Origin: Hybos culiciformis
Lineage: Eukaryota; Arthropoda; Insecta; Diptera; Hybotidae
Direction: 5' to 3'
DNA length: 64,000 nucleotides
NCBI GenBank assembly: GCA_964007475.1
Contig: OZ023275.1
Location: 21,121,829 to 21,185,828 of the forward strand
Shown here: in pieces, positions 27,901 to 42,300 of the stretch
Layout of the letters: every line of letters starts with the position of its first letter
Position numbering within the stretch: position 1 is the stretch's first letter
Program-made: the position numbers and the translations under genes
Notes under the pieces: model-generated
Seen by the model: only the letters and a program-made list of their open reading frames with translations
Database searches by the model: none
What the model was told of the DNA's origin: nothing

Positions 27901-30312
27901 ATACCAGCTATGTAATACAGCTTCTAATACTCAAGTACGGCGTTAAAAGCTTATATTATTTTTAATTTTTAAATATATTTTAAAACTTTTTTAGTTTTTC
28001 ATTCAACAAAAAAATTCAAATCAAATGTAGTCGGTTTTTTGTGATAATATTCTTACAATTTAAATTCTTATATAACAAAAATAACATTTAAAGAAGAAAA
28101 TCAAAATTTTATTGTCAGTAAAAAAAAAATTGAGAAAATATAAACGCCAAATTAATAAAGCTATATTATTTAAGTCACCACAAAAATGGGACTTGAATGA
28201 ATTACCGACTCCTTGAAAAAAATTCCAAATATTATTGCCAAAATACAGGAATTAAACTACAAATGAAATTACTAACCGGCTTATAAAATTTTTGGCAAAT
28301 TAATTAATTTTTTTAATAAACTTAGTTCGTATCTAGATATACGCGCCTTTTTTAGGCTTAATATATGAATCTAACTACAAAAATATGAGAATTAGAAAAC
28401 AAAATCAACTTAGCAAAATTGGCAACAGAAAAAAATTCTGATTCTTCAAAAAAACCTAATTAAAGCATAAATTTTTAACTACTTTATGTTTGGCGATCTG
28501 TTATTAAGTTGCGATGTGTGATTGTCTTCAATCTGTGTACATTTTAATCAATATGCCTTAAAAAATATTGGTCCAGAAACATTATTTGAAATAAAATTAC
28601 AAAAAAAAAATTAAAGTGATTCCAAAAAAAAATTAAAAGTTTTACATAAAAGTTTTCTTAAATTATTTACTTAAAGTTGGAAATATTATATTTTTATATA
28701 TAAAGTAAGTAGTATAAGAAAAATTTTTTATCCCCTTTCATCTATGGAGGTAATTTTCAAAAATCAACTAATTTTCAAAAAAAATAAATTTTTTATCGTA
28801 ATATTTTTTGTTAAAAAATAATATTCAAATTTTTATTTTTTATTTTTTCCTATTTCAGGTTTACATAAAAAGTTCTGCCATATATTAATTTAAATTTTAT
28901 TTATTTTTTTTATTTTCAGTATGAAAATGGGAAATAAAATAAAAAAAAAAATAACTTAAAGTATTGGGAAAACGAAAAACAAAATTATATTAAAATCTCC
29001 ATTTTCATCCACTTTTTTTGTAATATAATATCACAAGAAAAAAAAATGTAACTACGAAAAAAAAAAAACAAAAAAATTCACCGACTATTCAAGTATTGCA
29101 CCCTGTAATTTTTATGACGCAAGCGTGCTAAAATCGACTTGAAAAAAAACAACAAACAAAAAAGAAAGAAAAAAATAAAGAAAAATTTTAGGTATAGAAA
29201 AGCTTTAAAAGATAAAAATATATACATATCGTCAGTTACAAAGCATAATGCATATTGAATGCAAATTTTTTCTAATAATAACTTAATGCAATAGAAAAAT
29301 AAACAGTTTCTCATATGCAACTTGTTACAATCAGTTAAGATAGAAAATTAATAACTCATATAGGAATTAGAAATATATATTAAAATAATTCACAGAATCA
29401 AAAAAATAAAATTTTTATAGCAGTATAAATCAAAAATAAAAATTCAAGAATACTGTCAAAGACAAATTTACACTCTGCTGAGTCCTAAGCTTGATACTAG
29501 GACGAAACAATTCATTAATTTTTCAGTAATTACGAAACTAAAAATTATTCTTTATATAATAAAAGCAATAGAACTGTGCTACTTTTTGTCTGGTGGCCTC
29601 AGATTTCATTACTATCTACTAATAAAGAAAATGTACAATAAGTAAAAAATGAAAAACATAAATAACTATTTTATAGATTTTTACTACTTAACCGACGATG
29701 AAAAACACAAAAAAAAAAGAAAAAAGAAAAGCATATAATATTATATAAAATTTTTGCATTATAAACAATTTTTCCCCTATTGATTTAAAAAAAAAACACA
29801 TTTTCTTATTTTCGTGTACAAATTTTTATATATATACGACACAGCACTCTATATATACATAAACATATAAATATATATACAATATTTCAGATACGTACAG
29901 ATATAGATCTGGAATTATATACAGCATAAATAATAAATTTAGTATACACATTGCATATAAATATATGTATATTATGTATATTATATTTATAGATTTATTT
30001 ATTTATATTATGTATACGTACATATTATGTATATATATAAACAAAAAGGTAAGCCATTTTTATTTTTGTGTACATATTTAATATAAGAAAAAAAAAATAG
30101 CATGTACTTTTTAAAGGTAGGTACTACATATTCTTACCAAGATAAAAATCTGCTGAAAAAAAAAAATACGTATAGACGTAAAAAAATATCATAAATAATT
30201 TTTTTTTTGTTTTTTTTTTTTAAAGATAATATGATTTGGAAATTTTCTTGAGTAGTATTTTTCAGAGCCATGAAAATAATATTCAAGCCATTTATAATGT
30301 TCAAAAATAAAC

Positions 30313-30376
<64 letters not shown>

Positions 30377-33300
30377 ACAGAGTTATATTTTTGTAAAAGT
30401 TTATATACATATGATGTACTGAACATGACTAAAGGTTATTATTGACGCAAGCCAAAAATAAATTCTAAGAAAATGGTTATTTTTTCTAATGGTTTTATTA
30501 TACTGAACATATAAATGTTGTACATATACATTTTGTATATATATATTGTTATATATTGAAAGAAATCCTTAATGATTTTCATTACACGACAAAAAAAAAA
30601 AATCACACATTATTTAAATGATATAACCATTATATTTATTTTTATAAATAAGTAAATACATAATGATATGTATATACTTAAAGAATTTTTCTAATAATCT
30701 GTTTTTTTTTTTTCTTTTTAAAATTTATCAACATTTTTATATTCTTTTGAGATTTAACTAACCACAGCTGCTAATACAAGGCACTATCTCAATAAATTTT
30801 ATACTGAAAAGGGAAATTATATGATTTAAAATATTCATACTCAATGCCTTTAAAATGTGATAAGGTTAAGTTCTTCAATTAGACAATTATAAAAAGTAAA
30901 TATCAACCGGTTAAGAATTAGAAAATTGGTAATTTCTTAGTAATTAAAAATATATAGGTGAAACAAGCTTTAATAATTCTATAGTATTGAAATTTAAAAT
31001 ATTATTTTTACGTTATAAAAGGACTATGTGACAGGATTTTGTTTATGACGAAAAATAGTCTTATCAAATACCCATGTACAAATAACATATTAACTTGAGA
31101 ACTGTTTCAAAAAGTTCTGCAAAAATTTAATTAGAAAAAAATAGTTAAATAATTCATTTTTTTTGTCAGAATTAAAGAAAATTAAAGTACGTTGAATATA
31201 TAAACATAATTATATATAAGAGACACTGAAACCTTTCTTCCAATTATTTAATTAATTGCGGCCTTTTCTGCCATATTTTTTGTTATTTACTTGAGCTATC
31301 AATATTTTTATTCTAAATAATGTCAGTTTGGGTGGATTTAAATTTTTGTATTTTTGTAGTATTATTCGCAGAATTATTCGTGATAGAGTTCTTTAAATTA
31401 AACAAAATTTTTAACTATATAAATATTTATCTGTTTTGAGAATAAACTCAAGTTTTTAAGGCATTTTACTATTTTAGTCAAAATTTTTCATGTATTTAAA
31501 AATTCAGTTAAGGATTTTTTGGGATAAACATTTATTTAAAATAAAGATTTTCTTTAATTTAAATATTGACACAAGCAGAGACTTCAACCGGAACTGAACC
31601 GAAAACCGAAAACCGGAAAAAACCGAAATTTTATGCCAAACCGTAACCGTAACCGAACCGAAATTTAGTTAAAACGAAAAACCGTAACTGAAACCGGAAC
31701 GAAATTTTTTTCGGTTTCTTTTTCGTTCTTTTAGTTTTTTTACAAAAGAAAAAATTGTGCTTACATTTAGACATTTTTTTACATCCAAGAAAAATGTTTA
31801 ACTTATTTTTGATATATTTTAGAATCCGAAAAGTGAAAATCCGCAATGTTCGTATATGTAATTATAGTGTTGTATAGTGTTGAGCTTAACTAAATTTAGA
31901 TTAAGTCCCAGATAAATTTATTTCAAGTCCTTTTTGTTCTTTATTTTGTAATTAATATTTGTATCTGAATTCATAATAGAAAGTTGTTGTGCCGCTATAA
32001 TTTTGTTTTTCTTTAGGGTTTTCATGTGTGTAAGATACACAAAATGAATTTTTTCCTAAAATTAGTAAACTTTACATGAAAAATTTTGGAGGTACAAATT
32101 ACTATTTCAAACTCCCCCTTTTACATATTTGTAAATATTACAAAATAATGTAATGTATGTATTTTGTATACTTAACATACGAAAACGCCAAAGAATCCGT
32201 CCCCGAAAATACTGAGATGACATAAAGGCAATTTATTTTATGTCGCTTTAGATTATGTTATTCTACTGCATTTTTGTCAGTTTTTAGAAAAAATTAAAAA
32301 AATAATAGTGTAACCGTAACCGAAACCGTAACCGTAACCGGAACGAAAAAAAAAATACTAAACCGAAACGTAACCGGAACACAAAAAAATTTAAGGAACG
32401 AAACCAAAACCGAACCGAAATAAATATCGGTTCAACTCTCTGGACACAAGTATTTAACATACAAGAAGGAACAGATTTATGAAAGGCTTTTCTTTTATGT
32501 TGCAACATAATATAATATAATGTTTATATTTGATTCTGTTTCTATGCATTTGAAAACAAAAATTTTAAATTGAAACAAAAACCAGGCATATTTTTATATT
32601 TTTAATATAATTATTATTAAAAGCTTTATTTATATTGATGAAATAAGATTAAATAATGTGATGTTTTTATGAAATAAACCTGAATTAATTCAAATTATTG
32701 AAAAATTGTCAATTGTTTAAATTTGAAATAATATAAATAAAAATGTAGAATTGTGAGCGAAAATTAAACTTTTTAGTTTATTGCACATTCAGATTTTTTC
32801 ATGTAAGGATTTAACAAAAAAACTCTCTAAAAATTAAAAATACTTAAAAAGATATTAATAAAAAAAGCTTCTCGCAATGATTAAATATTTTATTTGAATT
32901 GATTTTTATTTCGGTATAATTTTTTTTTTTTTTTTCATTTTACGTACATAATAATCAGTTTATTCATCTACAGATTTCTGTTCAAGATTTGTTTTTTGTA
33001 GAATAAAATTGATTATCCTTCAGGTTGAAAAAAAAAGTATATATATAATAAATTCAAAAAAATTTACTTTATGCTTAAAGGTTTTTAATAGAAAAATGAA
33101 GGAAAACATTTCATAGAATGTATGATAACGAATTTTGATTTTTTGTATTCCTCTTTAGATTAAAATCTATGCCCTTTGGATTCATAAACGGTTTGAGATT
33201 TTTATAAAATTTAATACTAGATATTTTGAAATTAATCAGGCTCTGAAGTTATGAAATGTTTCCTCTAATGTCTATTTCATAGATATACAAAAAAAAATTG

Positions 33301-36300
33301 TACATAAATTAAATAAGTAATAGATTTGTATTTAATAATAATTTTTTTCTCAAAAAAAATTAAAATAAATGATGATTTACTAAATTAGGACTTAATTCAA
33401 ACATTTAAAACCATTAGTCACTTATTTTCAGGAAATAAAGGTTAAATAATTTATTAGCGCGATGCAATATTTAATATTATAGATTTTATTCGTTATGAAA
33501 CAACACTAAAAATGTTGAATCAAAATAATGCAATAGATGGAGCGAATAACGAAAACATATTAGATTACTAGGTCTTTCACATTGCGATTGTTTATATTTT
33601 AGAAGATGATCCCTTATTTTGTATGAGAAATGACCAAAAGAAATGTTTGCCGTTTTTTTACGATATATACTAATATACTAATACACTATAAGTTTTCACA
33701 CTATTTCACACTATTTTTTTGTATATATTGAAAGTTACGGTTTTATTTTATTATCGTTATGAAAATTATTATTTAGTTTCATTGATTATTTTATTAAATT
33801 CGCTGTAACAATTTCATGGGACCATGACCTAACAAAACTTGGGATATTTTTTTTTTTAATGAATAAAAACATATCTACTGTATCGAAAATAACTTCGATT
33901 ATTCTAATAATAATTTATATAAATAGAAAATTTTACTTACCGCTAAGCGAATGATGTAAGGGTGCTTTTCCTAATAAATAATCATCTTTACAAATAAATT
34001 TATTGTCGTCTAAAACATAAAGTTGCTCTCCCGTACTTAATTGTTTTCTACATATACAGCATGTAAAGCAATTTAAATGAAATACTTTATCTCTAGGTCT
34101 TCTTACTAAATCAGATGGAGCTATTCCTTGACCACAACCGCTACATTTTGTACCATATCGCCTAAAATGAATAAGAATTTACATAGAAGCAGAATGAATA
34201 CAAAAAAAAGTACTTTATATATGAGAGTCCGCTACTAAGTATTCAAAATTAATTTCAATTCTAAAAACGATTAGTTCGTTTTAGTTCGCTTACAATTTCA
34301 AATTTTATTTTTGTCATGTAGTTAAAAACCGTCGGCATTCATATTCTTCTTCGAAATTCAAATTACGATGAATATTTGTATCTCAAAATGTTGCTGATAT
34401 TTATTTTTAAAATATAAGATAAAAATCATTAGGTATTTATAATGAAAGTTCTGTGACTTAAGTAATCAAAATATTCTAAATTAAAAAATTAAGAACGTTA
34501 CTCCAAACTTTTTCTGAAACGGAACACATTGAATTGATCCTGACATGAGTTGGAAATATCTAAACTATTTGTTTCTGATTAATATATTATTATGCTGATT
34601 TCGCTTTAAGTATATAACGTTAACAAAATATGTACACTCTATCTATACTTATTTTGCGTTTATAATTAAAAATAATTTATATAATGATTATTAAATTCCG
34701 TATTTTTAGCTGCAAAATAATTGAATTAATTAAATAACGAAATTAAGCTTTAATACCAAATATTTTAATAAAAATGTTTTTTCTTACCTAAAAAAGTCAT
34801 TTCTACAATAAAGTTTAGCATCCCTACTAAAGCATTTATCGGTTAATGGTTGAAGGCATTCACAACATCTTACGCAGGAATCGTGCCATCTTCTTTCTAA
34901 TACATTTAATAAAAATTTATCTACAATTGGTTTGTTACATCCCGCGCAAGGATCACCTAAGCCTACTGATGGATCACCACGACCTAAAAAAATTATGTCA
35001 TAGGAATTTAAAACATAAAATTTATTTAGTTATTTTTTTATTTTATACATATTTTATAAATATTTGTTAAATTTGTACAAAATAAAATGTATTGTGCATA
35101 TCTATATTACATGAAGTGTTGTAACCCGCATTTTGACGATTTGTTGATGCTAGAGGGTAATTCAAATGCATATTTATTCGAATAAAAAATCGGAAAATAT
35201 GAGCAGGTTAACTGAAAATAATTTCTACAACGAAGTAACTGAACAGTTAATTTTTATAAGCAAAAATTATAATATATCTTTAAAGTGAAACTCGAATTTT
35301 TATTAATCTTTACAAACGGAATAACATTTTAAATAACATTTTAAAACGCAAGGGAATAACTATTTAAAAATAGACCTATCTACATTTTAGAAGAAAGCTT
35401 TTAGAATCATGAACAAAATTTCTTAAATCTCTTTTCATTTGAAATTAAATTTCATGAAGTGCCAAAAGTTTTTTTAAAATTTACTAATATATCGTAATAC
35501 AAAAGTTATATCAATTAAGTAAACTTAAAGTAAAAAAGAGTATATAAAGAAATCAGTTACGACAGTTTGTGGGATGAGAGACGAATTTTGTTTACATAAA
35601 TTTCACATAAATTTTTATACATATTATATTATTTATATTGTCTATTGTCCTACTGCACTCTGTTTTAGTTTGGTATAATTTGAAATATTTTTAATTATTA
35701 GTTTCAATTAGGACCTACTATAAAATAAATATTATAAATATTAGAGTTTTTATGAAGTCGTCTTCATTTAAGGCTAACAATTATTAATTTCCAGATTTAC
35801 ATTAAAAAATTTCAACTTATATGTAGGTATGTTAGTTAGGTATGTTTTAACAATTTTTTGGCGACTTTTAATGCGGTCTTCAGAAAAGTTAGAAAAGAAA
35901 AAAGTGTATAAATTTTTATATAAAATGTGGTAAAATGAGATGACGCAAAACCACCCGTAAATCAATTTGAACGTACAAAATTTTGAAGTTCACTTATTTT
36001 ATTCAATGTGATTCTGAATAACTTTGATTGAAATAAACTTTTACATATTCCCAGAAAACAAAAAGGGAAATTCCAGAAACGTCGTGTAAAAGGGTCTTGA
36101 TCCCTGAAGCCCTGCAATGAAATGCGCAAACGAACGTCGAAAAAAAATTTGAAATAACTTTTCTTAAGTTAAAATTAAATAAATTTATTTCATCTATCTT
36201 AATTATTTAAGCTAATTAGCTTAAAAATATTATTTCACTTTCTTTAATGACTAATATTATTATTTCATTATATTAAATTTAATTCATAAGTGTAACTATG

Positions 36301-39300
36301 ATACATTATTATTAATAAAAAATGTTAAAAAATTCAATTCACATTTCACAAGTTTTTATAATTCATAATAATTCAATTCAAATTTATTAATACATAATCC
36401 AATTCAACTGTCACAAACAAAATCCTTCAAAAAACATATCATTAAAGTTTCTGAAAAATTTAGATAGGAGTTCAAGCAACTCATAAGTAATTTCTCTTCT
36501 AAACACTTACAAGATATAAAAATCTCATATAAAAAAAAGGGGCTTTCAGTTTTTCCCTGAATTTTCCAATTTTTCGTTCCCTAAAAACGTTATTCGGACT
36601 ATTAAGAATTTTTTTTACATTAGAGGTTCTCAAGTCATACGTTTGCAAACGAACAGCTTTAAATTTTTATTTGTAGATATATAGGGCCATGTTATAAAGG
36701 TAAATTTTGAATATAATCAAAACAAACAAAAACAAATCTTTATAGCGTAAACATTTGTATTTAAAGACATTCCTTAATATACGACTTCTAAAAGTAACAT
36801 TTTAATTTCTATAACTTCTTTTTATCCTCTGCCAGCAAAAAAAAAATCAAGTCAGAAAATGAATACAATACAAAAAAAATGACTCGATCAATAACTACCA
36901 GGTAAGCCGGGATTATTTTGATTACATAAATTTTATAAATCATATCTTAATTATCTTTTTTTTTCACTATGTATCAATTAACAACGATATTATATTATAA
37001 CTGAAAAATGTTATACAAACTCCAGTACAAGGTGGAAATTGAACCCTTGACCGAAAAATAAACAAGGAGGATTAGAATAATATTCCACTTCAAAATAAGT
37101 TTGTACATTACAAATCCAAATTTATTTTATACTTAGGCAATTCCCGTGAAAGCCAAGAACTTACTTTTGATTAGATCATAAAATTTTTTCTTTTATTAAA
37201 TGTAAATTGATGCTAATTTCAGTAACAAAAATAATATACATTAAGTAGTTTACTTATTGAAAAATCATTATTATAGTTGCCCTAGATATATTCGTGAAAT
37301 AAACAGCAATAAATGAAAAAGAATATTTATGTACTAAAAAATAACTTAAAAGGTGAGCAGCACCTGTAAATTAATTAAGTGTTCAAAAAATAAAATAAAA
37401 AAAAAAACCAATACATAATGCTGTGAAAATTTTGTTTTAACTACCCCAAACGAAATATAATGAATTAAAAGTTAAAATGGGTTACTACTATTACACTATA
37501 CAAACAATTGAAATATTTTTCTACCTAATTAAATTAATTAATGACTTTAATATCTTTTTCGTAAAAATATTTCACAAAAACTAAATTTATTTTTTTTTTT
37601 TGTTAAATATCTGTGAAAGGAAAAATTATTACCCATAAAGGATTTACAAAAAAAAAATTAAATTATGTATAGAACAGATCATATCAAAATATAAAATTTA
37701 TGTTTAAGAAGTGCATATTTTAGGAGTACACAGGCATCTCATTTTCTGATTAAATTCACCCTTAAGCTATTTTTTATGTTCAACAATATGCAAAAGTTTA
37801 AAGAAAAAATATAATATATTTATAAAGATAAAAAAGTGCTAATTTTTCATTGAACTTATATCTGTAAGAGCCTAAGGATACTTTAAACATATTATTATTC
37901 GGTTGCACTTTTTAAATGGTATCCTCTCTTTTGAATAACTATAATTATATGAACGAAATATAGAACGCACAGAACAAAAAAAAAATTAATTATGCATCTT
38001 AATGTTATTTTTATGCTCTTGATAAAGCAATTTTATAATGAAATATAAATATTTTTTTTTAGCTTGAGAATGATCATGATCATGACTAATTAAATTGGGA
38101 TTAACGCTATAAGAGACAAAAAAAAGTTTTAATTGAAAATTTTATAGATTTGTTTCAACAATTTCAGGATTTAAAAATAAAAAAAAAATTAAATATATAC
38201 AATGCAGAAGATATTAATTTTTTGTTTGTTAGTGCAATTATCGAAACTTAAATTATATATTATTATTATATAAATAAATTATATATTATTATTATATAAA
38301 TAAATCATACCCTGAATTTTTACAAGGACTTCAAAGTCAGAACAAGTACAATTATACTTTAAACCAAAAAAAACTTATAATAATAAATGAGACTCAAAAT
38401 ATTGTGTAATAGTTTACACGGATTATTCGTCTTTAACCACCATATATTCGAATCAAATCTAAAGTACCCTATATTGGAAACGTAATTCGTAATATATATA
38501 ATTTTTTAAAGTAATGATAAAATGCACTAAAATCAAATTGTGTCTTAAATCATTGATAAACTTTTCAAACAATTTCTATTTAGATATACACTTAATACGT
38601 GTGCAAGTACAGCATGAATGGCCAACAAATCCATCGTTATCGATCGTTTTACCCCGACCCGGGTTTTTGTCGATCAGCCGGTTGGAGATGATGCAAACAG
38701 TTGCAAACGCTAATAATTTTTATTCAATTGAAATAATTTTGTAGTGTATCCTTTCCGGTTAAAAAAAATATTTTCAAACGTAAGGCATATTGCTATATAT
38801 AAAATGAAGGTCACATTTAATATTGAAAAAACACGTTTGATGAAATCATAACTTGAAAAACGATCTAATCCTACAAACCAGAGAATTTAAGAAGATTTTA
38901 GGAAGGAACGGAATTATAAATAGTAACCCAATGGTACCAAATGTACCGAATATGCATAGCAAACGTATATTATCTGAATCGGCTTTTTCATATATAAAGA
39001 TCACGGAGACTAGTCTTACTTACTTATACTGTTTCCCGAACTGAAGATTCATTAGTATTTTCTCTGTCAGGATTTAGGACAAATTATGAATGCTTGGTTG
39101 AAGACAGAGGATTCTTTTTTAATTTGTTTTATATTTTTTGTGACTACTTATTAATAACTTCAGTGCAAAAGAAATGTGTTTGAATGTGTTTAATATCACG
39201 TGTAATAATCGATCATATATACAATGAAGTTGGCTACTCCTGCTGTACAGTATGTAGCTTTTTTTTAACTTAAAAGTGATGGTGTGCTGTTTATCTTTGA

Positions 39301-42300
39301 AAGAATATATCGTAGTATCAAATCCTACACATTATATTGGTACATTACATGTACATGATGAAATGTACAAAAATTAAATTATTAAACCGCTCGAGGACGT
39401 GTCATCACAATCGATCGTGACTAATCTGTGAAAATTGCGAAAATTAAAAGTAAAATTACTCCCCCTCAAATCTGATCGTATTATCTACGTTATCCTATGT
39501 ACATAAAACCCAAAGTACAAAAAAAAACAAATAATTTATACAATATGTGATGTTACGACGATGATCTATTATCTTAATTTAAAATAAGATCATCATTCAA
39601 AAAAATACGAGCTAATTCTGAGGCCTTGAAGCACAAAAAAAAATTTTGATTATTCAGAATGATTTTCAAGAACCAATTTACAGAGTAATCAGTTCCCACA
39701 ATATAGGAGTTATCAATTTCTTTCCTAGTCCTTTTATACTCAGTTTATTATAAAAAAAAAACATGACGTAGAGTTTTGTTTAAAATAAATAATATTCGTC
39801 AACTGAATCAATACTTGTCGTATGTTAAAGAAGAATTCCTTAACATACGACAAGTATTGATTCAGTTGACGAATGATGATGGAAAAGTATCAAAAATCAA
39901 AAAAAAAAAATGTTTGAAATTTTCTCATAAAAAATTATTTATCAATAATTTAATGGATTTCTTTAGCATTAGAATTTATATATAAATGAATACACACAAG
40001 GGCAATCAATGTAGTCCTGCCGAAATTAGATGAAGTCTCCTGAACTTCGTACTGCAAAGATTGAGAAAAAATTACGTAATTAAGACAATAAATGTAGAAC
40101 AGTATCAATGAATGAAATAAGGAACCTGATTTTCTAAAACCCATATAGATGGCGACTTCCACCTGTAGACATTAATTTTTACGTAAATATATTTTAGGCC
40201 ATAAATATAGGTGCTATTAAAACTTTGAAGTTCTGTTCAAATTGGTTCAAATATAAAAGAAAATACCATTTAGTGGTTGAGAATGTGTAACTTCGGAAGG
40301 ATATCTTTTAGATTTGATAAAAGTGAATAAGATTACGCATATTTTGGAATTCAATCGGTCAAAATCGGCTGAATTGTAATGAATATTTTAGTGCTGAATG
40401 GGTGAAATTGTTTTCTCTTTGAAATATGGACACGAAAAGTTAAAAAAAAGACTTATAAGTACCTCTGTATTGACCAAATTTCATTGATAATCACATTATT
40501 TCCGATTCAACAAATTGTTAATTCAGTTTTATTTTATCTTTGTTTATGAATTTTTTTTTTAACTAAATGCAGACATAATATAAATGGACCAAACTGGACA
40601 TTGAAACCAATTGTTTATTATACATGTATGTATTTATGTATTCGAAAACAAAATCATGTCTCATGTTCATAAATATCGTGGTGTGATGTTACAGATGGAA
40701 AAGCGCAAAAATTACGTGGTTTCAATTCTAGTTCTCTCAGACGTTTAACTCCATTTATGCGCGGGAAAGAAAAGAAATGTGCAAAATTATTACAAATATG
40801 ATATGCTTGAGTTATTTTCCTTCTTTAAAGAAAATTAACAATATAAAATGTATTATATATATAAACATTTTAAAATTTTGTGCATAATTTTTTTTTTTTT
40901 AATAACAATGACTCGATACATTCATCATCTCGTTCATCATGCATTTTAAACCGTAAAATTATTATAATTTGTCGCTTCTTTTGAATTATGAGCTTGAATT
41001 TTTTTAACATATTATAATTATTTGATTCCAAAAAAAAATTTTTTTATTAATACAGGTTAATAAATAAAATAGATTCTTGATCCAATATTGTATTTTCTAT
41101 AAAATAAATAAAATATTGGGAAAACAAAGAATTTTCTCGAAATTATGTAAAAAATGGAAATTGAAGTTCGAACTGTGATCAAAAACAAATTGTGAATGCT
41201 TGTGATAAATAAATTTAAAATATTCGTCCTCATTTTTTTATATATATTATTAAAAAAATTAAGTTACCCAAATAAGTTACCATAAAATAACAAACTTAAC
41301 TATACTTATCTTCTACCCTGTCATATCAACCGCCCGATTTGTATTGAAAATATGAATTAAGCGTACTTACACGGTGAAGAAAAAACTTAAAACAAATTTT
41401 ATAATAAATTGATAGTTATTAGGAAGATCGCATTTAAAAGTAATCAATACAGTGATTTTGATGTAGGTCTAAAACTATTTTTGTTAGAAATATTTAACAT
41501 TAAAATATAATTTCTAAATATAATATACCTGAAACTTTTTAACTTATTTGGTTCGGCAAAAAAAAAGGAAATAGATATTAAATTTAAGAAAAGCCTAAAT
41601 TTCTTAATTTGTAATTCTCATGTACAACACATAATTATTGTTTAACATCAAGTCCAAGACTTATTATAGCCAAACAAATACAATAATTTAGCTTTCAATT
41701 GATAAGATTGATATTTGATAAGTAATATAGAAAAATATATATACATTTTTATGATGAGGAAGGGTATAAAATAGAAGTTGAAACTTGAAAGTTAGTATAA
41801 GTACAGAGACCATCAATATAAGAATAAAGATTTTGATTGAAACAACAAAATTGCTTTTCAAAACAAAATGGCATTACATAATGTCTATATTATTAATAAT
41901 TTATTATAACCATATTAGGGAATTAAAATTTCGAGCTTAAGCGTAACATAAGCCTAGAAAACTGTTCAGATATAAATCTTACAAAATATTATTTTGAGAA
42001 CTATTTTTACTAATTAATTTTCGGAATTCCCATAAGTTCAATGAGTTCTTCAAATAGTAGTATCTTATCTCAGTATCTTATCTCAGTTGCTTGTAAAATT
42101 TTTCGTACAACCATAAATAGAATAAATTCTTATTTGTGTCTTTTCAAAAAAAAACATTAGGTATTAGTAACAGATATTAGTATTAAACAACAGGTATTAG
42201 TATTAATTTCTTTTTCAACTGTTTTAAGAAATTTGCTATAGTAAAAGTTGAAGTAAAAGTTGTATAGTAAAAGTTGAAAAATGCTGTACTTTGGATTCAA

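Larger units (their letters stand above)
1876..33940 (-). other. 32-kb Lim1 intron
   Basis: Runs from the GTAAGT donor at 33935-33940 to the CAG acceptor at 1876-1878 (minus). Mostly low-complexity A+T sequence with long A and T runs. Structured content is listed separately: palindrome-array element 4235-4982, hairpin 12446-12599, LINE relic about 13480-13830, hAT-like MITE 19341-19822, inverted repeat 21657-21909, repeat pair at 21465/29480, TAGA and AT microsatellites, the 25980-27093 element and the ACCG-rich hAT-like MITE 31576-32442. I see no additional exon that fits Lim1 phases, nor a nested gene. Confidence 0.85.

Noticed and set aside
27780..27950. About 50 open codons on the minus strand (contains [16 protein letters not shown]) ending at CAG|GTATAC
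   Set aside because: Looks exon-like but has no plausible acceptor or partner exon and I do not recognise it; possibly a decayed transposon ORF.
30189..30410. 73-codon minus-strand frame with a repeated Tyr-Ile stretch
   Set aside because: It is the translation of the (AT)n microsatellite.
32284..32508. 74-codon minus-strand frame rich in Arg and Phe
   Set aside because: Translation of the ACCG repeats at the right arm of the hAT-like MITE; crosses the element boundary.
38514..38744. 76-codon plus-strand frame over the G+C-richer patch
   Set aside because: No domain, start region is intronic in composition; the patch is noted as possible regulatory DNA instead.
39794..39874. MicroRNA precursor
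   Set aside because: Arms are perfectly complementary over 35 bp with no bulges, not the usual animal pre-miRNA shape; kept as a hairpin only.
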